A stretch of DNA of 10,516 nucleotides, taken from assembly GCA_946885425.1 (NCBI GenBank), contig CAMPGJ010000031.1, positions 1 to 10,516 of the forward strand, in the 5' to 3' direction. This document shows positions 6,180 to 10,516 of the stretch, piece after piece. The notes beneath the pieces are model-generated. The model was not told the origin of the DNA. It worked only from the letters and a program-made list of their open reading frames with translations, and did no database searches. The translations under genes and the position numbers were made by a program. This DNA is from an uncultured bacterium (lineage in GTDB: Bacteria > Patescibacteria > Microgenomatia > Levybacterales > UBA12049). Each line of letters opens with the position of its first letter. Position 1 is the first letter of the stretch.

Positions 6180-7717
6180 CTTCCCGCCACTATGGTTTCC
6201 CGCAGGAATTGCATTCCCCATTGAAACCCATTATTCTCATCTAACAACTCTGTCATGTGTTTGATGCGATCGATGCGTTCTTGTTTTTTCATCTCAATCC
6301 CTTCTTTAATAGCATCAGCCACCTCTTCTATATCATATGGGTTAACGATCAGACTTGAACTCAAATCTGTGGCTGAACCGGCAAATTGTGAGAGCACCAG
6401 CATGCCCGGATCAGAAGACAACGACGACGCGATCACAAACTCTTTTGATACCAGGTTCATACCGTCATCAAGCGGAGTAACAAGACACAAATCTGCCTTG
6501 CGGTACAGGTTGAGTACCTCCTCATGCGCGAACGAGGTATGAATCATATGCAAGGGTTTCCACACTTTATTGGCATATTTGCTATTAACTTCAGTAGTCA
6601 ATTTTTTTGCTTGCTGCTTTAGATGCTTATATGCGGGTATCTTCTCGCGTGAAGGCGCCGTAATTCCCAGATAAACTACCTTTCCCCGGTATTTGGGATA
6701 TTTTTCAAAAAAACAATCCAACGCCCGCAGTCTTTGCAGAATCCCCTTAGTGTAATCAAGACGGTCAATCCCAAATACCACAGTGTAATTCTCAAAATAC
6801 CAATCAAGAGGATGCGGCTTTTCCTCCTGCAATCCAAGCACTTCGCGAATTCTGCGTCCGAGTGGTGTATCCTCCTCCTCTTTACGTACCAAGGTTCTCA
6901 CCTTATCTGTGTCGATACCCAGAGGAAGGCTCTTAACGGTTGTCACATGATCTCTGAAGTGGACTTGCTGTTTCTCATGGTCAATACGCACTTGCAACTC
7001 GCGCTCAACAGTCTGTAGAAAATTGCGGGCCTGATATGCTCTATGAAAAGCAAGGAAATCGCATGATAAAAGACTCATCAAAATTTCTTTCTTCTGAGGA
7101 AGAATACGGAATATCTCCCACGTAGGCCAGGGAATATGCCAGAACATACCGATAAGCGGATCATTCGGCCCGGGTTTGGATCCATTGCGCAGTAATGAAG
7201 GAACAAGGGATAATTGGTAGTCATGTATCCATACCACTGTTTTTTTATCACCCGAATCCTTCGTAAAGCGTGAAATCTCCTGCTTTGCAGCTCTGGCAAA
7301 TTCTGCATTCACTTTTTTGTACCCATCAAACCATGTTTTTTCAAATTGAGGTTCCTCAAAAGCCACATGACATAATGGCCATAACGTCTGATTAGAAAAA
7401 CCCAAATAATACTCTCCAACTTCCTGCTCGGTAAAAAATAACCGCCTAAGATGATAATTACCATCTGCATCACCAATCAGCATCTTGCCATCCTTATCAA
7501 GGGCGGCGCGCTCTGATTCATCTTTGGCTCTGCCGATATAGACAGCATTTGTGGCACGGACAATGGGGTCAAGCCCTACCGCCACCCCTCCTGCCGGCAT
7601 AGAAGTGACAACTCCTCCTTTTGTCACCCGTGAAACAAAAGGTTCACCATCAGCAAGGATGAGAAGATTAAAATTTTGCTCTTTAAAAAAATGCTTAAGA
7701 TCAGAAAAAGTTACCAT
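6164..7717 (-). CDS. GT20 glycosyltransferase, trehalose-6-phosphate synthase-like
   Basis: The 517-residue protein covers the GT20 family (OtsA and glucosylglycerol-phosphate synthase). These cytosolic enzymes move glucose from a nucleotide sugar to a phosphorylated acceptor such as glucose 6-phosphate. Conserved motifs in order: GGVAVGLDP (43-51), GFSNQTLWPLCH (106-117), WIHDYQLSLVP (163-173), FWHIPWP (192-198), GIDRLDYTKG (316-325, with the donor-phosphate Arg319 and Lys324), TPLDDGMNLVSKEF (414-427, with acidic D418 and E426) and LSQFAGSATDL (442-452). The N-terminal acceptor side is unusual: the normal NR-x-P type motif reads LADGEPF (21-27), without the Arg, and the Trp-rich GW segment reads YIGRA. 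The acceptor is therefore uncertain. The start at 7717 was preferred over an in-frame start at 7765, whose extra residues come from a repeat element. It follows the GT4 gene by 97 bases; no phosphatase (OtsB) gene is visible. No Shine-Dalgarno sequence is seen. Confidence 0.88.
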   Translation of the reverse strand: MVTFSDLKHFFKEQNFNLLILADGEPFVSRVTKGGVVTSMPAGGVAVGLDPIVRATNAVYIGRAKDESERAALDKDGKMLIGDADGNYHLRRLFFTEQEVGEYYLGFSNQTLWPLCHVAFEEPQFEKTWFDGYKKVNAEFARAAKQEISRFTKDSGDKKTVVWIHDYQLSLVPSLLRNGSKPGPNDPLIGMFWHIPWPTWEIFRILPQKKEILMSLLSCDFLAFHRAYQARNFLQTVERELQVRIDHEKQQVHFRDHVTTVKSLPLGIDTDKVRTLVRKEEEDTPLGRRIREVLGLQEEKPHPLDWYFENYTVVFGIDRLDYTKGILQRLRALDCFFEKYPKYRGKVVYLGITAPSREKIPAYKHLKQQAKKLTTEVNSKYANKVWKPLHMIHTSFAHEEVLNLYRKADLCLVTPLDDGMNLVSKEFVIASSLSSDPGMLVLSQFAGSATDLSSSLIVNPYDIEEVADAIKEGIEMKKQERIDRIKHMTELLDENNGFQWGMQFLRETIVAGRKVES

Positions 7718-7724
7718 ACATTTA

Positions 7725-7850
7725 AAAATTACAAATCCAAAATCACAAGCTCCAAATAATACCAAAATTCAAAAAATAAAATCCAAAACGTTTTGGAAAT
7801 TTAGGTATTTGAATTTATTTGTTATTTGTAATTTTGTGCTTGGAATTTAA
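7725..7850. repeat. 126-bp imperfect hairpin element between GT4 and GT20 genes
   Basis: The element is two arms of short A-rich words (ACAAAT, CCAAA, AATTCC, CACAA) arranged as an imperfect inverted repeat around a perfect 16-bp palindrome, TCCAAAACGTTTTGGA (7782-7797). Its right arm encodes the last residues of the GT4 protein (NSKHKITNNK and the TAA). Its left arm ends just before the GT20 start. Word-built hairpins of this look are, to my recollection, common between genes in Microgenomates. Confidence 0.7.
7771..7797 (-). terminator. Possible intrinsic terminator between GT4 and GT20
   Basis: Read on the minus strand, the palindrome TCCAAAACGTTTTGGA is followed at once by TTTTATTTTTT, the hairpin plus T-tract form of an intrinsic terminator. 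The stem has few G-C pairs. If active, it would lower GT20 expression relative to GT4 or require a separate GT20 promoter. Confidence 0.4.
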
Positions 7851-8942
7851 CAAATTAAGCTGCTCCTTTCTATATGTTTCCCAATTATCAATAACGTCCC
7901 TATACGCGCGTTCGTATCCTTCCACCATTTTTTCGATAGTAAAATTTTGGGCGATATTCTCCCTACAGGCTCTTCTATCAAGATGTTCAACCTGTGTGAT
8001 CTTTTCTACCATTTCATCCAATGAATCAACCAAAAAACCGGTCTCACCGTCACGGATAAGTTCCTTGGCTGCCCCTCGACGGTATGAAATTACGGGTGTA
8101 CCTGCTGCTTGTGCTTCCACCATCACCAGACCGAAAGGCTCTTCCCACGCAATAGGATTCAGAAGAGCTTTTGCCCCAGACATAATACTTGCCTTCTCAT
8201 CATACGAAACCTCACCCAACCATACAACCTGTTTATCGTCGATAAGCGGTTTGACCTCCTTATCATAATAATCAGATAGTTCAGGCACACCACGCTCAAT
8301 GGTCCCCATGAGGTAGATCTTCATATTCCCTTTTTTTGCAGCCCTAATAGCCTCTTTTGTTCCTTTAAATGGTGCTACTTTACCCAACCAGACAAGATAA
8401 TTTCCTTTTCTATCGGAAAAGTGGAAACGGTTAAGCCCAATCCCATTATAAACCGTGGCTATATATCGTAAATCAATACTTTTTCTTTGCGTATTTGAAA
8501 TTGAAACATATGGCAAATGTTTATACTTCTGAAGTAATAAATAGCGGTCATATTTTTCTTTTTGCTCTTTCCCTGCAATTTTAAAGTGGAGTGTAAAGAT
8601 AACGGGAGTTTTGGAATGCAGCGCAAGCGGCAATGCCGCATAATCTTGTACTTTATTTAGATGAACATGAAGAATATCAAATTGGTCTGCCCGATCAAAG
8701 GCTTCAGTCATATGGAGAAGCGTATATCCGGAGTCAGTCCATGGAATTCCTTTTTCGCGCAAAGGACGGTCAACTGTTGCATGCACTTTGGCACTAACAT
8801 GTGCAGTTTTAGGACCAAACAGCGTAACATCATGCTTGTTGTCAACCAAACCATTAGCCAGATTATAAACAACATCTTCGGTCCCTCCATACTTTGCAGG
8901 AGGAATGTTATGCCATAGTGGACCAAGAATACCTATTTTCAT
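7815..8942 (-). CDS. GT4-family glycosyltransferase (GT-B fold)
   Basis: The 375-residue protein has the normal GT4 length. It starts MKIGILGPLW followed by the acceptor-side motif IPPAKYGGTE (13-22). DILHVHLNKVQDYA (89-102) and TPVIFTLHF (112-120) are typical first-domain strands. VYNGIGLNRF (164-173) opens the second domain, LVWLGKVAPFKGTKEAI (183-199) is the phosphate-binding loop with Lys193, and the nucleotide-sugar EX7E motif is E268-PFGLVMV-E276. NPIAWEEPFG is typical for the class. The enzyme transfers a sugar from a nucleotide sugar with retention; donor and acceptor cannot be told from sequence. Its last 10 to 12 residues (NSKHKITNNK) come from the adjoining repeat element and are probably an extension. 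It lies upstream of and co-directional with the GT20 gene; a joint role in glycoside or envelope synthesis is inferred. The ATG at 8942 has no Shine-Dalgarno site. Confidence 0.9.
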   Translation of the reverse strand: MKIGILGPLWHNIPPAKYGGTEDVVYNLANGLVDNKHDVTLFGPKTAHVSAKVHATVDRPLREKGIPWTDSGYTLLHMTEAFDRADQFDILHVHLNKVQDYAALPLALHSKTPVIFTLHFKIAGKEQKEKYDRYLLLQKYKHLPYVSISNTQRKSIDLRYIATVYNGIGLNRFHFSDRKGNYLVWLGKVAPFKGTKEAIRAAKKGNMKIYLMGTIERGVPELSDYYDKEVKPLIDDKQVVWLGEVSYDEKASIMSGAKALLNPIAWEEPFGLVMVEAQAAGTPVISYRRGAAKELIRDGETGFLVDSLDEMVEKITQVEHLDRRACRENIAQNFTIEKMVEGYERAYRDVIDNWETYRKEQLNLLNSKHKITNNK

Positions 8943-8945
8943 AAA

Positions 8946-9015
8946 GACTTAGGACGTAAGATTTAGGACTTAAGAAAAAATTGATCCATCATATGGCCTT
9001 AAGTCTTACGTCTTA
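8946..9015. repeat. Imperfect inverted repeat of GACTTAAG/GACGTAAG words
   Basis: The left arm (8946-8974) holds GACGTAAG (8953-8960) and GACTTAAG (8967-8974). The right arm (8998-9015) holds CTTAAGTC (8998-9005) and CTTACGTC (9005-9012). The left arm has one extra TTTAGG-type word. The loop is about 23 bases. It sits immediately upstream of the GT4 start codon and would lie in its 5' leader. Confidence 0.75.
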
Positions 9016-9107
9016 TATCAAGTTTAATTTTAACTCTGCGACATTAAATTTATGTAAGAGTTTGCTATGTAAGGATGGGCTAGGGAAAGCACCAAAAAGC
9101 AATACTA

Positions 9108-9137
9108 ATTATACTTTTTACCCACTTTATACCACAA
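9108..9137 (-). promoter_or_regulatory. Candidate promoter of the GT4-GT20 pair
   Basis: On the minus strand TTGTGG (9137-9132), an 18-base spacer and a perfect TATAAT (9113-9108). Transcription would start near 9101, giving a leader of about 160 bases that includes the inverted repeat at 8946-9015. Another minus-strand TATAAT at 9296-9291 lacks a good -35. Confidence 0.3.
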
Positions 9138-9251
9138 CAAAAAAGCACGACGACAAGGCTGGGCTTGATTTCCATAATATGTTGTAAGACTGTTAAAATA
9201 ACCTAAATAACGTAAGAGGATGTGTGAAGTGCCGAACTATGCAGAACTCGA

Positions 9252-9425
9252 ACGCAGAACTAATCAGAAAAAGAACCTACTGCCATAAGTATTATAGATA
9301 TAATTTGATTTATTTCTATATATTTAAGATACTATTAGATAGTGCATGTTTTAGCACGATCAAATCTTACCACTTGAGAAGAATTCTGCTTGGTTTTGCG
9401 TTTCAGGTTCTGATTAGTTCTGCGT
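9252..9425. repeat. Perfect 18-bp inverted repeat with 138-bp AT-rich spacer
   Basis: ACGCAGAACTAATCAGAA (9252-9269) and its exact reverse complement (9408-9425). Related shorter words (GCAGAACTCG at 9241, GCGTTTC and TTCTGC at 9393-9405) extend both flanks. The spacer is very AT-rich and encodes nothing recognisable; it is too short for an insertion sequence with a transposase but would suit a miniature mobile element or remnant. Confidence 0.75.
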
Positions 9426-9433
9426 CAGGTCAC

Positions 9434-9471
9434 AGTCGGAGCCGACTGCCAGGTATAGTCTTGTACCTGGC
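9434..9471. other. Two adjacent GC-rich hairpins after the WecG-like gene
   Basis: AGTCGG-AG-CCGACT (9434-9447) and GCCAGGTA (9448-9455) with TACCTGGC (9464-9471), perfect 8 bp with an 8-base loop. They begin about 24 bases past the stop of the minus-strand gene at 9495. There is no T-tract on the minus-strand 3' side, so they may act as mRNA end protectors or weak terminators rather than standard terminators. Confidence 0.45.
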
Positions 9472-9494
9472 GGAGCCTTTATGATTAGGTAGCC

Positions 9495-10352
9495 TCACTT
9501 AGTAGTTCCAAACTTCTCTTTCAAAACAAGCCATATAAACTCCACCAAGGCTAGCTGTCTTTTCCATCTCCATGGCTGGCGGGCAAGGCGGAATAACCAT
9601 TCAAGCCCAAGCGCACGGATAAAGCCAGGTGCCCGAACAATATCTCCGCTCAAATAATCAAATGACCCACCCACTCCCATAGCTGCTGTCACCGGTAAAT
9701 GAGGTAAATTTTCAGCTATCCATTCTTCCTGTTTGGGCGCACCAAGCGCTACAAAAAGAAGGTCTATAGTTCTACCTTTAGGGTCTAGGGTATAGGGGCT
9801 AGGGGCTAGCTTTTCACTTCTAGATCCTGACTTCTCTCGAGCATGTTGAATGGATTCTGATGGCTCCGCTACTTGATGACTTGATGACTTGATGACTTGA
9901 TCACTTTGCGCTTGCGCAGCGGTGAAGCCAGCCTCTGGCCACTCCTCACCAACAAAAGCAACCTTCACCCAGGGGTATCTTCGAACCAAGCACTCTGCCG
10001 CCTTCTCTGCTACTCCCGTTCTTCCACCTAAAAAGCCCATGGATACGGGCTCTTCCTTAGTGTGCTTACATAGGTTTTCGATGAAATCGACACCTGTTAT
10101 ACGGGTTTTAAGGGGTTTTTGGAGCATTCGGGCAGCCCACAAGAGACCCACCCCATCCGGCAATGAAACGCTAGCATGGTTTAGTATAGTTTGATATGGT
10201 TTATGCTTTTTTGCATATATCAAAATTTCCGGGTTAGGTGTCACTATTATAAATTTTTTGCCCTTTTTGATGAGTCGAGACACTTCTTCCAGGATGTTTT
10301 TTTCACTTTCTGCTGTGATTTCGACCCCAAGGAGATTTATTTTATTTATCAT
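9495..10352 (-). CDS. WecG/TagA/CpsF-family glycosyltransferase (GT26)
   Basis: The 285-residue protein carries the family's motifs in order: IIVTPNPEIL (35-44), SLPDGVGLLWAAR (63-75), RITGVDFIENL (84-94), GFLGGRTGVAEKAA (106-119), DLLFVALGAPKQEEWI (197-212), GVGGSFDYLSG (226-236), RAPGFIRALGLEWLFRL (240-256) and QPWRWKRQ (259-266). Thr38 and Asp66 match the conserved Thr/Asp pair of TagA-type enzymes. The basic, aromatic C-terminal part is the appendage thought to act at the membrane. Members add an N-acetylmannosamine-type sugar to a lipid-linked acceptor in envelope polymer synthesis; the exact sugar here is unknown. Most members are about 240-250 residues. The surplus is a low-complexity insertion at about 147-195, built of repeat DNA, between a core helix and the strand leading to GAPKQE. 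The stop is TGA. No Shine-Dalgarno site precedes the ATG at 10352, and the promoter sits almost on top of it. Confidence 0.9.
   Translation of the reverse strand: MINKINLLGVEITAESEKNILEEVSRLIKKGKKFIIVTPNPEILIYAKKHKPYQTILNHASVSLPDGVGLLWAARMLQKPLKTRITGVDFIENLCKHTKEEPVSMGFLGGRTGVAEKAAECLVRRYPWVKVAFVGEEWPEAGFTAAQAQSDQVIKSSSHQVAEPSESIQHAREKSGSRSEKLAPSPYTLDPKGRTIDLLFVALGAPKQEEWIAENLPHLPVTAAMGVGGSFDYLSGDIVRAPGFIRALGLEWLFRLARQPWRWKRQLALVEFIWLVLKEKFGTTK
9775..9906. repeat. Word-repeat insertion inside the WecG-like gene
   Basis: Two simple repeats of intergenic type lie in frame inside the gene. ACTTGATG occurs four times with an 8-bp period (9871-9902, last unit ACTTGATC), encoding the SDQVIKSSSHQV stretch. 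CTAGGG / CTAGGGG words at 9785-9810 encode KLAPSPYTLDPKG. Because 8 is not a multiple of 3, the array reads in all three frames yet has no stop. Confidence 0.8.
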
Positions 10353-10365
10353 ATTTCACAAGATA

Positions 10366-10394
10366 ACTATAAACTTATTTTTAAAACTAATCAA
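10366..10394 (-). promoter_or_regulatory. Promoter of the WecG-like gene
   Basis: On the minus strand TTGATT (10394-10389), a 17-base spacer and TATAGT (10371-10366). Transcription would start about 7 bases before the ATG at 10352, again nearly leaderless. The remaining sequence to 10516 is AT-rich and shows no gene. Confidence 0.5.
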
Positions 10395-10516
10395 TTATGC
10401 TATATTGCAAAGTTGTATATAAATATTGCACTAAAATTAGCTTCGAATTTCTCCTTATTTAGCTCATCCGACAGAGATACTAATAGCATTCTTCAATATT
10501 CTTATATAGGACTTCA

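Larger units (their letters stand above)
8943..9494. other. Gene-free stretch of 552 bp
   Basis: I find no believable gene on either strand; short ORFs here lack coding character and cross repeat arms. It holds an inverted repeat next to the GT4 start, a promoter candidate, an 18-bp perfect inverted repeat with 138-bp spacer, and two GC-rich hairpins near the end of the WecG-like gene. Between 9020 and 9240 I recognise nothing beyond the promoter candidate. Confidence 0.6.

Noticed and set aside
7715..7765. Upstream in-frame start for the GT20 gene at 7765 (16 extra residues)
   Set aside because: The extra residues are translated from the hairpin element and resemble no GT20 N-terminus; the ATG at 7717 is directly followed by family-like sequence.
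9785..9810. Telomere-like CTAGGG repeats
   Set aside because: Only a few irregular units, located inside a bacterial glycosyltransferase gene; better explained as part of the word-repeat insertion.

Overview
The window looks like chromosomal DNA of a Patescibacteria (CPR) bacterium, most likely of the Microgenomates type. That is an inference from style, not from a marker gene. The support is AT-rich DNA (about 40% GC by eye), a giant envelope protein built of ISQWTN / IGGxNIDES / LTNKT units, no Shine-Dalgarno sequence before any gene, and intergenic spaces filled with short word-like tandem and inverted repeats. Two genes of normal family length end in TGA and no in-frame TGA interrupts a gene, so the standard bacterial code applies rather than the UGA=Gly code of Gracilibacteria/SR1.

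Region 1 (1-4565, minus strand) is the 5' part, 1521 codons, of one very large gene that runs off the left edge. Its product has two helix-turn-helix domains, one membrane span and more than 1300 residues of repeat-rich, probably extracellular sequence. Positive-strand ORFs here are antisense shadows. Region 2 (4566-4755) is a divergent promoter region holding a 15-of-19 direct repeat, a small inverted repeat and candidate promoters in both directions. Region 3 (4756-5694, plus) encodes a Fic-fold protein whose active-site motif is destroyed but which keeps a C-terminal winged helix, so it is probably a regulator rather than an AMPylator.

Region 4 (5695-6163) starts with about 270 bases without an obvious gene but with clustered hairpins, followed by a possible 59-residue two-span membrane protein. 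Region 5 (6164-8942, minus) holds a GT4 glycosyltransferase followed by a GT20 (trehalose-6-phosphate synthase-like) enzyme. They are separated by a 126-bp imperfect hairpin element that also encodes the last residues of the GT4 protein. Region 6 (8943-9494) is a 552-bp gene-free stretch with three separate inverted-repeat structures. Region 7 (9495-10352, minus) is a WecG/TagA/CpsF-family glycosyltransferase carrying a low-complexity in-frame insertion made of the same kind of word repeats. The last 164 bases hold its likely promoter and no gene that I can see.

The window thus combines envelope and sugar-transfer genes (a surface repeat protein, WecG-like, GT4, GT20) with two unusual DNA-binding proteins transcribed divergently. 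The most novel-looking items are the membrane-tethered HTH/adhesin protein, the degenerate Fic-winged helix protein next to it, the family of word-repeat elements that overlap gene ends and enter a coding region, and the hairpin cluster before the small membrane ORF.
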